Part shown: in pieces, positions 1 to 7,571 of the stretch | How positions within the stretch are numbered: the stretch's first letter is position 1 | Layout: each line of letters starts with the position of its first letter | Source: Rickettsiales bacterium | GTDB taxonomy: Bacteria > Pseudomonadota > Alphaproteobacteria > Methylaequorales > Methylaequoraceae | Length of the DNA: 64,000 bases | Direction of reading: 5' to 3' | Assembly (NCBI GenBank): GCA_002691145.1 | Contig: NZHE01000024.1 | Span: 101,271 to 165,270 of the forward strand | Notes under the pieces: model-generated | What the model was told of the DNA's origin: nothing | What the model saw: the letters and a program-made list of their open reading frames with translations, nothing else | The model's database searches: none | Position numbers and translations under genes: made by a program

Positions 1-79
1 TATCGTTTCTTTTTGAAAGAACTTCTAAAAAAAGATTAATTTTTGCTGGAGAAAAAAATAAGTTCTTATTTTCTTTCAT
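1..79 (-). CDS. ispE: 4-diphosphocytidyl-2-C-methyl-D-erythritol kinase, N-terminal fragment
   Basis: This is the first 26 codons of a minus-strand gene that runs off the left edge, so it is absent from the ORF track. The translation begins MKENKNLFFSPAKINLFLEV and continues LSKRND. The PAKINLFL motif is the signature N-terminus of IspE, the GHMP-family kinase that phosphorylates CDP-methylerythritol in the MEP isoprenoid pathway in the cytoplasm. The start codon sits immediately after the stop of the TPR gene with no spacer, so the two are probably co-transcribed; a TPR gene beside ispE is a familiar alphaproteobacterial arrangement. The kinase ATP-binding part is outside the window, so integrity cannot be judged. 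Confidence 0.85.
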   Translation of the reverse strand, partial: MKENKNLFFSPAKINLFLEVLSKRND

Positions 80-1726
80 TTAAATACCGAATTTTATTTT
101 TTTTAAAACCTTGTTTTTATGTTCAAAATTAGGATCAAATATCAATACTTTCTTCCATTGAGAAACGGCTTCATCAAATCTCCCTGATTTCCAGTACACA
201 TCACCGAGGTGGTTATTTAAGGTAGGATCTGAGGGCATTATTCTGAGAGCATGTTCAAGTACGTCAATAGAATTCTTATAATCACCTAAATGGAAGTATG
301 CCCAACCTAACGAATCAAGAATATATGCGTCATTTGGTTCAATTTCAACAGCAAGTGATAATAAATCAAACGCTTCATTTATTCTAACACCTCTTTCTAA
401 CCAACTGTAAGCTAAATAATTTAAAACGTATGCTGCTTCAGGATTAAGTTCTAATGCTCTTACAAAGTCTTTCTCTGCTAAATTCCATTTTTTCATCCTC
501 TCGTAAGAGATCCCTCGAGAATAAAAAATATTCCAGTGTTTAGGCTTCACATCAGAAATATCATCAATTATGGTATTATAGAATTTTATAGCGTCTTTGA
601 ACAGTGATTGACTCCTTAAAGTATGCGCATAATAAAGTAAGAATTCCTTTTCTTCTGGATACTTTAAAATTAGGCTTTTAAGTAAATCATTTAACTTATC
701 TGTTTTTTCAAGATAGCTTAAAATCTTCAATTCAAGCTTATCAAACTTCACATCATAGATATTATCCTTTATTATTGAATTAATAATTTCAAGACTTCTT
801 TCTTGATGACCAATCTTGTCATATAAGTTTGCGGACAATAGTTTAAGTGCATAAAAATCCGGCCTTATTTTTAGGCCAATATTTGAAAAATAAATTGCAA
901 ACTTATATAATTTTTGATCAAAAAACCAACCCGAAATATTAAAATAAACCTCTGCAAGTGCTTCATCTGACTTAGATATTTTATTTAAGTCAAAAGTATC
1001 TAATTTGAACTTTTTTAAATTTAATTTTATACCCTCATCATTTATATTCTTTATTAAGTTCTCCAGCAAGATAGTATTGTTATTCTCTAAATACTTAATC
1101 ATTAGTAATTCAGAAAATCTTGAGGTATCTGAAAACTTATCTTTAATTAATCCAAAAAATTCGTTGCTCTTTTTCTTATCCCCTAAAATATTGTACATTA
1201 TTCCTGTATGAAGACATTCTAGTGGAGAACAAGTTTCTAGACCATTTTTATTCATATGATTTTTAAAATCAGGTTCCGCTGAAAAAGATATCCAATTTTC
1301 TATTAAATTTAAGAATACAGAATCTACTTCAGATTTTGTAATCGAGGCTAAATGTTTTTTGGCACTCTCAAAATCTTTTTTAATAAAGAAATCTGAAGAA
1401 AGGATAATATTAGAAAAAAAGTTACTAGGATCCAATTTCAATAACTTTTTAGAAAATTCCAGAGACATTTCCCAATTATTTATAAGTAATGAATAATACA
1501 ATGCTTTTTGTATTAGTTCTTTCCCTTCGATAGAACTTTTAATTTTTTTAAGAGACTTATATCCTTGATCTAGGTTCTTATTTTTTTCAAAAAAAATCCA
1601 AGATAAATAGTTGCCAGATATTGTTGATTCGTTATTTTTTGCACCTAGAGGACTAAAAGTTAAGAGACTTATCATTAAAAAAATGCTTAATTTTTTACAT
1701 GTTTGTATAATTTGGTCCTCCCGCAC
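80..1726 (-). CDS. TPR-repeat protein with signal peptide
   Basis: A 548-residue protein with a short N-terminal hydrophobic stretch (LSIFLMISLLTF) that looks like a secretion signal, so it is probably periplasmic or membrane-anchored. Tetratricopeptide repeats are clearest in the C-terminal half, with units such as HWNIFYSRGISYERMKKW, AYVLNYLAYSWLERG and AYILDSLGWAYFHLGDY, ending with NNHLGDVYWKSGRFDEA. TPRs mediate protein-protein contacts; the partner is unknown. The ORF opens with GTG and overlaps the end of the ETF-QO gene by 32 bases. A purine-rich GGGAGG lies just inside the GTG, so a slightly later start is possible; the internal ATG at residue 18 would cut the signal short. It sits between ETF-QO and ispE and is probably co-transcribed with both. 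Confidence 0.8.
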   Translation of the reverse strand: MREDQIIQTCKKLSIFLMISLLTFSPLGAKNNESTISGNYLSWIFFEKNKNLDQGYKSLKKIKSSIEGKELIQKALYYSLLINNWEMSLEFSKKLLKLDPSNFFSNIILSSDFFIKKDFESAKKHLASITKSEVDSVFLNLIENWISFSAEPDFKNHMNKNGLETCSPLECLHTGIMYNILGDKKKSNEFFGLIKDKFSDTSRFSELLMIKYLENNNTILLENLIKNINDEGIKLNLKKFKLDTFDLNKISKSDEALAEVYFNISGWFFDQKLYKFAIYFSNIGLKIRPDFYALKLLSANLYDKIGHQERSLEIINSIIKDNIYDVKFDKLELKILSYLEKTDKLNDLLKSLILKYPEEKEFLLYYAHTLRSQSLFKDAIKFYNTIIDDISDVKPKHWNIFYSRGISYERMKKWNLAEKDFVRALELNPEAAYVLNYLAYSWLERGVRINEAFDLLSLAVEIEPNDAYILDSLGWAYFHLGDYKNSIDVLEHALRIMPSDPTLNNHLGDVYWKSGRFDEAVSQWKKVLIFDPNFEHKNKVLKKIKFGI

Positions 1727-3335
1727 CTTCTGGAACTACCCATCTTATATTTTGGCTGGGATCCTTAATGTCGCAAGTTTTACAATGAATGCAATTTTGA
1801 GCATTAATTTGTAGTCTAGAAATATTATTTTCTTGTACGATTTCATAAACTCCAGCAGGACAATATCTTTGTTCTGGTGAGTCATAATGTTTCAAATTGT
1901 AATCGATTGGTATTTTTGGGTTGATCAATTTTAAATGACATGGTTGATTTTCCTCGTGGTAAGTGGACGTAAAAGCAACGTTGGTTAATTTATCAAAAGT
2001 GAGCACACCGTCAGGCTTTGGGTAATCAATTTTTTTGGCTTTTGTTTTTTCGATTAATCCCTCATGATCCTTTAAATGATGTTTAAATGTCCACGGAGCT
2101 TTACCTCTAAAAATAATTTGATCAATACCAGTTAAAGTCATGCCAATCTTCAACCCCCACTTAAATGCTGGTCTAACATTTCTGGCTTTTTTTAATTCTA
2201 CACCTACCCAAGAATTAGATAAATTATTTGAATAATTCTCTAGTTCATCATATTGTCTATTCTGACTTAAGGCCTCAAAAGCTGCTTCAGCAGCAATCAT
2301 TCCAGATTTCATTGCAGTGTGCGAACCTTTAATTTTAGGTGTGTTGAGGGTGCCTGCATCGCACCCTAAGAGCACACCCCCGGGAAATGAAACTTTCGGA
2401 AGTGACTGCCAACCACCCTCATTTAATGCTCTAGCTCCATATGATATTCTTTTTCCACCTTCAAATATCTTTCTAATTATCTTATGTGTTTTAAATCTTT
2501 GAAATTCGTCATATGGCGACAAGTAAGGATTTCTATAGTCTAATCCAATTACAAATCCAACGGAAACAAGATTTCTGTCCAAATGATATAAAAATGATCC
2601 TCCATACACATCTTGCTCGAGAGGCCATCCAACAGAATGAATAACCTCACCTGGATTTGAATTTTCATCTTTAACTTCCCAAAGTTCTTTAAGTCCAATT
2701 CCATAGGTCTGATGTTGACTATTTTTATCTAAACCAAACTTTCTGATTAATTCTTTTCCTAGATGTCCTCTACATCCTTCTCCAAAAAAAGTGTACTTTG
2801 CTCTAATATCAATGCCTCTTTGAAAGTTCGGACCTTCTTTACCATCTTTTTCAACTCCATGATCGCCAGTAGCAATACCGCAAACATTATTGTGTTTATT
2901 AAATAAAACATCTGAAGCGGCAAATCCTGGGTAAACTTCTACGCCAAGTTCTTCTGCTTTAACTTTTAGCCAAGCACAAAAATTTCCTAAAGAAATTATG
3001 TAGTTTTCAGAATTGTGCATTACGCTTGGTAGTAAAAAATTTGGAAATTTAAAGGAGCTATTTTCACCTAAATATAGAAATTTCTCACTAGTGACTTTCG
3101 TTTTTACAGGAGATTTTAAATCTTTCCAGTTTGGAAACAACTCATCTAAAGCTCTGGGTTCAAGAACCGCACCAGAAAGTATGTGAGAACCAACTTCTGA
3201 GCCCTTTTCAACTACGCATACGGAATAATTTTTATTATTTTTAATACAAAGCTGTTTAAAGCGTATAGCAGCTGATAGACCGGACGGCCCTGCACCTACA
3301 ATCACAACATCGTATTCCATTATATCTCTTGTCAT
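1695..3335 (-). CDS. Electron transfer flavoprotein-ubiquinone oxidoreductase (ETF-QO)
   Basis: A 546-residue membrane-associated flavoprotein that passes electrons from reduced ETF (fatty acid, amino acid and choline-type dehydrogenases) to ubiquinone. The FAD dinucleotide-binding motif DVVIVGAGPSGLSAA lies at about residues 8-24. The C-terminal ferredoxin-like part carries the [4Fe-4S] cysteines in YCPAGVYE and NCIHCKTCDIKDPSQN, and the tail WVVPEGAGGPNYTNM matches the family end, so the gene is complete. The length is usual for the family. The ATG at MTRDIMEYD is used here; the second ATG (MEYD) five codons later is also possible. It is divergent from the UDG gene across a 62-base spacer that contains an (AT)9 run. 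The ETF subunit genes are not in this window. Confidence 0.96.
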   Translation of the reverse strand: MTRDIMEYDVVIVGAGPSGLSAAIRFKQLCIKNNKNYSVCVVEKGSEVGSHILSGAVLEPRALDELFPNWKDLKSPVKTKVTSEKFLYLGENSSFKFPNFLLPSVMHNSENYIISLGNFCAWLKVKAEELGVEVYPGFAASDVLFNKHNNVCGIATGDHGVEKDGKEGPNFQRGIDIRAKYTFFGEGCRGHLGKELIRKFGLDKNSQHQTYGIGLKELWEVKDENSNPGEVIHSVGWPLEQDVYGGSFLYHLDRNLVSVGFVIGLDYRNPYLSPYDEFQRFKTHKIIRKIFEGGKRISYGARALNEGGWQSLPKVSFPGGVLLGCDAGTLNTPKIKGSHTAMKSGMIAAEAAFEALSQNRQYDELENYSNNLSNSWVGVELKKARNVRPAFKWGLKIGMTLTGIDQIIFRGKAPWTFKHHLKDHEGLIEKTKAKKIDYPKPDGVLTFDKLTNVAFTSTYHEENQPCHLKLINPKIPIDYNLKHYDSPEQRYCPAGVYEIVQENNISRLQINAQNCIHCKTCDIKDPSQNIRWVVPEGAGGPNYTNM

Positions 3336-3376
3336 AAAACCTTTTCCAAATTTATTGCATTACTTTTAACCACAAA

Positions 3377-3394
3377 ATATATATATATATATAT
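3377..3394. repeat. (AT)9 dinucleotide microsatellite between divergent genes
   Basis: An uninterrupted run of nine AT dinucleotides lies in the 62-base spacer between the divergent ETF-QO and UDG starts, ending three bases before the UDG ATG. It lies where the UDG ribosome-binding site would be expected; only a weak GAG is visible there. Length changes would alter the UDG leader and promoter spacing, which is an inference. Confidence 0.9.
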
Positions 3395-3397
3395 GAG

Positions 3398-4108
3398 ATG
3401 AATATTAAAAACACAAAGTCTTTTATGCAATTTTATAATGAATTAGGACTAAATGAGGTATTTTCAAAAAAAACATCTGGTAAACTAAAAATTAATACAA
3501 ATTTTAAAAAAGGCAAAATATTATCAACTTCAAAGAATAAAGAAAAACTTTTAAAAAATCTTGAAGCTGAGATATTAAATTTAGATATTGGATTGAAAGA
3601 TACAGCTACAAATTTAGTGTTTGGCTCGGGCAATGTTAATGCAGATGTAATGGTCCTTGGGGATGCTCCAGATTCAGAAGATGATAGAGAAGGACAACCT
3701 TTTCAGGGTGAAATTGGAAATCTACTCGAAAAAATTTTAGGATCAATCGGTCTTACAAATAAAAATACCTATTTATCAAATTTAGTATTTTGGAGACCTC
3801 CTGGAAATAGAATTGCAAACCAGGATGAAGTTAATTTATGTTTGCCATACACCGAAAAACATATTAAAATTATCAATCCTAAATATCTAATTCTTCTTGG
3901 AGGAATTACTTCTAAGTCAATACTAAAAACAGAAAAAAATATAACCCAATTAAGAGGTAGTTACTATGCATCTAAATTTTTTGAAAAAGTTCAAATCTTC
4001 CCAATATTTCATCCTAAATTTTTAATTCAAAACTCATTAGAAAAAAAAAAAACTTGGTTTGATTTACTTTACATATCTAAAATTATAAATAATAAAGGAA
4101 ATGAATAA
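3398..4108 (+). CDS. Family 4-type uracil-DNA glycosylase lacking most Fe-S cysteines
   Basis: A 236-residue protein of the UDG superfamily, family 4/5-like (SPO1 polymerase-related type), expected to remove uracil from DNA in base excision repair. The conserved blocks are present in order: TATNLVFGSGN, the active-site region GDAPDSEDDREGQPFQG, NLVFWRPPGNR, and the HPKFLI motif near the C-terminus. The protein contains a single cysteine (in NLCLP). Canonical family 4 enzymes use four cysteines for a [4Fe-4S] cluster, so the cluster is almost certainly absent. The usual GEAPG motif reads GDAPD, a change at an important position. It overlaps moaB by 8 bases (ATGAATAA) and leads a UDG-moaB-rnhB operon. 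The first 60 or so residues are poorly conserved, basic and low-complexity. Confidence 0.85.
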   Translation: MNIKNTKSFMQFYNELGLNEVFSKKTSGKLKINTNFKKGKILSTSKNKEKLLKNLEAEILNLDIGLKDTATNLVFGSGNVNADVMVLGDAPDSEDDREGQPFQGEIGNLLEKILGSIGLTNKNTYLSNLVFWRPPGNRIANQDEVNLCLPYTEKHIKIINPKYLILLGGITSKSILKTEKNITQLRGSYYASKFFEKVQIFPIFHPKFLIQNSLEKKKTWFDLLYISKIINNKGNE

Positions 4109-4631
4109 GTTAGATAATAATAAAAAATTTATACCTCTTAATATTTCAATAGCAGTCGTATCAGATTCAAGAAATGAAAAAACTGACAAATCTGGAATAA
4201 TACTAGAAAAAAAAATAATTAATTCTGGTCATAAGATTCATTCTAAAATTTTCATAAAAGATGATGAAAAAAAAATTATTGAATATCTTGATCAATCTGT
4301 AAAAGATAAAAAAATTGATGTAATAATAACAACAGGTGGAACTGGATTAACTGGTCGAGACTCAACACCTGAAGCTGTAAAAAAAATTATTTCAAAGGAA
4401 ATAGAGGGTTTTGGTGAGTTATTTAGAATGTTAAGTTATAAAAAAATAGGAACTTCCTCGCTCCAATCCAGAGCATTAGCCGGAATTAAGAGCAGAAAGT
4501 TTATTTTTGCTATACCAGGCTCTCCATCAGCCTGTAATGATGCATGGGACTATATTTTGAAGTTTCAATTAGACAGTAGATTCAAACCTTGTAATTTAGT
4601 GGAGTTACTTGATAGACTTCAAGAAAAATAA
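4101..4631 (+). CDS. moaB: MoaB/Mog-family molybdopterin biosynthesis protein
   Basis: A 176-residue protein of the MoaB/MogA fold, which adenylylates molybdopterin before metal insertion. The family motifs are visible: AVVSDSRNEKTDKSG near the N-terminus, then ITTGGTGLTGRDSTPEAV in the middle, and the downstream FAIPGSPSACNDAWD that lines the substrate pocket. The length matches MoaB. No other molybdenum-cofactor gene lies in the window, so the pathway cannot be confirmed here; E. coli MoaB itself is dispensable. It overlaps the UDG stop by 8 bases and its stop overlaps the rnhB ATG by one base, so translation of the three is probably coupled. Confidence 0.92.
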   Translation: MNKLDNNKKFIPLNISIAVVSDSRNEKTDKSGIILEKKIINSGHKIHSKIFIKDDEKKIIEYLDQSVKDKKIDVIITTGGTGLTGRDSTPEAVKKIISKEIEGFGELFRMLSYKKIGTSSLQSRALAGIKSRKFIFAIPGSPSACNDAWDYILKFQLDSRFKPCNLVELLDRLQEK

Positions 4632-5239
4632 TGAACGAATTAATAGATGAGATATCAAAGTTTACAATCGGAATTGATGAGGTTGGAAGGGGTTGTTTAT
4701 CAGGCCCAGTTGTAGCATGTTCTATTCTTTTAAAGAAAACAATTTTAACCGATCCTAGGCATTTGCAAATTGTCGATTCTAAAACTTTATCAATTATTAA
4801 AAGAGAAAAATTGGCTCACTTTATAAAACAACACTCAGTATTTAATTTTGGATTATCTAGTGTTTCAGAAATAGAAAAAAATAATATTCTAATCGCTACA
4901 AAAATTGCAATGCTTCGATCTTTTAATAATTTTTATAAATTCGACAGCCCAGTAAAAATCGATGGACCTAAATTTTTTGAATTAACAAAAAAAACAGAAT
5001 TTATAATTAATGGCGATAAAAAATCTAGGGTCATTGCAGCTGCTTCAATAGTTGCCAAGTCTTTTAGAGATCAATTGATGAATAGACTATCAAAAAAATT
5101 TCCACAATATAATTGGAAAAATAATAAAGGATATGGCACGAAAGAGCATATAAAGATGATTGAAAAATTTGGCGTAACTAAATATCACAGAAAAACGTTT
5201 GAACCCATTAAAAGTATGCAATTAAATAACACAAGGTAA
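4631..5239 (+). CDS. rnhB: Ribonuclease HII
   Basis: A 202-residue type 2 RNase H that cuts RNA in RNA-DNA hybrids and excises single misincorporated ribonucleotides. The metal-binding acidic residues are visible in IGIDEVGRGCLSGP (Asp16 and Glu17), in VKIDGPKF, and near the C-terminal AAASIVAKSFRDQLM block. The length is typical. The start overlaps the moaB stop by one base. The 3' end overlaps the histidine kinase on the other strand by 18 bases with no terminator between them. Its final residues (TKYHRKTFEPIKSM) match the usual substrate-contact tail. A second RNase H (rnhA, type 1) is also present in the window. Confidence 0.95.
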   Translation: MNELIDEISKFTIGIDEVGRGCLSGPVVACSILLKKTILTDPRHLQIVDSKTLSIIKREKLAHFIKQHSVFNFGLSSVSEIEKNNILIATKIAMLRSFNNFYKFDSPVKIDGPKFFELTKKTEFIINGDKKSRVIAAASIVAKSFRDQLMNRLSKKFPQYNWKNNKGYGTKEHIKMIEKFGVTKYHRKTFEPIKSMQLNNTR

Positions 5240-6589
5240 TTCAATATTTACTGATAAACCTTTGAATTTTGATTCAGACATCCAAACTTTACCTGAGTAA
5301 ATGTCTACAGTATCTTTAACAATGTTTAATCCCAAACCTGTTCCGGGAGTTTGTTCATCTAGTCTAAATCCACGAGCAAAAACTTTTTTTCTTTCAATTT
5401 CAGATAATCCAGGTCCATTGTCAGAAATTATGAACTTAATTTTATTTTCAGAACTCTTGGAAATGTTTACATTGACTAAATTCTTTGTCCACTTACAAGC
5501 ATTCTCTAATACATTTCCTAAAATCTCATTTAAATCGTCAGAATCCCCTAAAAACATAAGTTTTTTTCCTTCAAATTTATAATTTATTGTTATTTGCGGA
5601 TTAATTTTTTGAAAAACTTTTATTATCTTTTTGGTAGTTACTTCTACATCTATTTTTTTACTTACTATTTTAGTTTTTGAAGAGGTTCGTGCTTTATTCA
5701 AATATTTATCTACATATGTTTTTATCATTTCGACTTGCGGTACCATTATTTTCTCTCCCACACCTTTTTTATTTTTATCAAGTTGATTGCTTATGACTGC
5801 TAAAGGTGTTTTTAAAGCATGCGCTAAATTACCAACATGAGTTTTTGCTCTCTCTACAATCTTTTCATTATGTTCAAGTAAAATATTTATTTCTCTTGCT
5901 AATGGAGATACTTCAATTGGATAGTTTTCTTCCAGCTTTGTTGCATCACCGTTTCTTATTTTAAATAAAGAATTTTTTATTTTTTTTAACGGAAGCAAAC
6001 CGTATTTTACTTGTAAAAAAACCGACAAAAGAAGACCTAAACCTAAAACAACTAATGATGAAATCAAGATATTATTGTATAAGGAAATATTTTTTTCAAA
6101 TTCTTGAGTGTCACCACTTACCATAAAAGTTAACGGCTCATCAAATCCTGGAAACGAAATTTCTCTTTGTAATATAATTAACTTTTGTGATTGAACAAAC
6201 TCTTTCACATTTTTATTGTTTTTATTTGTATTTATAAATTGAGCTCTGCCTCCAATTAGTCTTTTATCAAGTGTTAAAACCTGATCCCACATAGATCTTG
6301 ATCTCACAAGAGTTTTTGAGCCCTCATTAATTTGCCAATACCATCCAGAGTATGGTTGAAAAAATCTTGGATCACCCAGTGAATTTACGACTGTTATGCT
6401 GTTTGTAGAATCAATTTTACTGGAACCAATTAAAGATTCCATGAATAAATTTAATTTATCATTGAATGACTTTTCAGTCGATTCTCTGAAAATATCAGAT
6501 AATAAAAGCCCCCCACTGAATAAAGTTAAAAGGATCCACACTGAAGCGCTTAAAAATAATCTCAAAGCTAAAGAATTTATAAGATTCAT
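5222..6589 (-). CDS. Membrane sensor histidine kinase (PhoQ/FeuQ-like)
   Basis: A 455-residue inner-membrane kinase. One transmembrane helix lies at about residues 9-30, a periplasmic sensor region of about 140 residues follows, and a second helix lies at about 174-193. A HAMP-like segment then leads to the dimerisation helix with the phosphoacceptor histidine in HVGNLAHALKTPLAV (His257). The ATPase domain has the N box ENACKWT, G1 box DNGPGL and G2 box GTGLGLNIV. It is encoded two bases after the response regulator, which it presumably phosphorylates. The periplasmic domain resembles the PhoQ/FeuQ class in layout, but the signal is not identifiable. Its 3' end overlaps rnhB convergently. Confidence 0.92.
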   Translation of the reverse strand: MNLINSLALRLFLSASVWILLTLFSGGLLLSDIFRESTEKSFNDKLNLFMESLIGSSKIDSTNSITVVNSLGDPRFFQPYSGWYWQINEGSKTLVRSRSMWDQVLTLDKRLIGGRAQFINTNKNNKNVKEFVQSQKLIILQREISFPGFDEPLTFMVSGDTQEFEKNISLYNNILISSLVVLGLGLLLSVFLQVKYGLLPLKKIKNSLFKIRNGDATKLEENYPIEVSPLAREINILLEHNEKIVERAKTHVGNLAHALKTPLAVISNQLDKNKKGVGEKIMVPQVEMIKTYVDKYLNKARTSSKTKIVSKKIDVEVTTKKIIKVFQKINPQITINYKFEGKKLMFLGDSDDLNEILGNVLENACKWTKNLVNVNISKSSENKIKFIISDNGPGLSEIERKKVFARGFRLDEQTPGTGLGLNIVKDTVDIYSGKVWMSESKFKGLSVNIELPCVI

Positions 6590-6591
6590 TG

Positions 6592-7254
6592 TTAATCTTC
6601 CAAAGATAATCTGTAACCATAACCTCTTTCTGTTTTTATCAAATTAGCACCTAGTTTTTTTCTTAGTCTTCCAATAAAAACTTCTATAGTATTTGAGTCT
6701 CTATCAAAGTCTTGATCGTATATATGTTCGGTTAACTCGGTTCTAGTTATAATCTTATCCTGATGATGAAGAAAATACTCAATGATTTTATATTCATGAG
6801 AAGTTAGTTTTAACTTAGTACCGTTGATAAAAACTTTATTTGATTTGGTATCAATTTTAAGCGGTCCACACTCAATATCTGATGATGCGTGACCGGCCGA
6901 TCTTCTAATAAGGGCTCTCAATCTAGCTAACAACTCTTCCATCTGAAATGGTTTTGTAACGTAATCATCTGCACCAGAATCAAATCCTGAAACTTTTTCA
7001 CTCCATCTATCTCTCGCTGTTAATATTAATACAGGAAATTTTTTTTTATCCTTTCTCCATTTTTCTAGTACTGTAAGACCATCAATTTTTGGTAATCCAA
7101 GATCTAAAATTACTGTATCATAGGGTTCCGTATCTCCAAGAAAATGACCCTCCTCACCGTCACTTGCTGTATCTACAGTATAACCATTATCCTCTAAGGA
7201 TTGTTTTATCTGTTTTAATAAATTAGGATCATCTTCTACTAATAAAACTCTCAT
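6592..7254 (-). CDS. OmpR/PhoP-family response regulator
   Basis: A 220-residue DNA-binding regulator. The receiver domain (about 1-115) has the acidic pair Asp8/Asp9, phosphoacceptor Asp51 in VILDLGLPKIDG, switch Thr79 in LILTARD and Lys101 in DDYVTKPF. The C-terminal winged helix (about 125-218) contains LTSHEYKIIEYFL and the recognition-helix region SNTIEVFIGRLRKKLG. It starts one base over the end of the PepSY gene and precedes the kinase gene by two bases, so all three form one transcription unit. The order PepSY protein, PhoP-like regulator, PhoQ-like kinase is seen in other alphaproteobacteria. Targets are unknown. Confidence 0.94.
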   Translation of the reverse strand: MRVLLVEDDPNLLKQIKQSLEDNGYTVDTASDGEEGHFLGDTEPYDTVILDLGLPKIDGLTVLEKWRKDKKKFPVLILTARDRWSEKVSGFDSGADDYVTKPFQMEELLARLRALIRRSAGHASSDIECGPLKIDTKSNKVFINGTKLKLTSHEYKIIEYFLHHQDKIITRTELTEHIYDQDFDRDSNTIEVFIGRLRKKLGANLIKTERGYGYRLSLED

Positions 7255-7571
7255 TATTTTGCCCCTCCTTCGATTAAAAGAACCGTCGAGGTTCCTGCAT
7301 CTACTCTTAAATTAATGACTTTGTTGTTCTCGTCTATCATTCTAATATCATATACCCATCCAAAAAGTCCTTTTTCGCTATCTTTTAAATTAATCGCTAA
7401 AATCCTTCCATCAAATTTTTCTTGAATTGATTCCAATATTTGAGCTAAAGGTAATATTTCTCCACTTTTTACCGCCTCAATTGCTTTTTCGTGATCATTA
7501 TAGTTTGCCAAACTATAAGTTGATAATTCAAAAAATGTTATAATCAAGCATAAAAAAAATCTAGATTTCAA
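7254..7571 (-). CDS. Small periplasmic PepSY-like protein
   Basis: A 105-residue protein with a clear signal peptide (about 1-22, ending STYSLA) followed by one compact domain. The pattern ILPLAQILESIQEKFDGRILAINL, then GWVYDIRMIDENNKVINLRVDAGT, matches the PepSY fold in which helix and paired strands form a small inhibitory or sensing module. In PhoPQ/FeuPQ-type operons such proteins are thought to modulate the kinase from the periplasm, which is inferred here from position only. It begins four bases inside the mutY 3' end and overlaps the response regulator start by one base. No enzyme motif is visible. Confidence 0.8.
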   Translation of the reverse strand: MKSRFFLCLIITFFELSTYSLANYNDHEKAIEAVKSGEILPLAQILESIQEKFDGRILAINLKDSEKGLFGWVYDIRMIDENNKVINLRVDAGTSTVLLIEGGAK

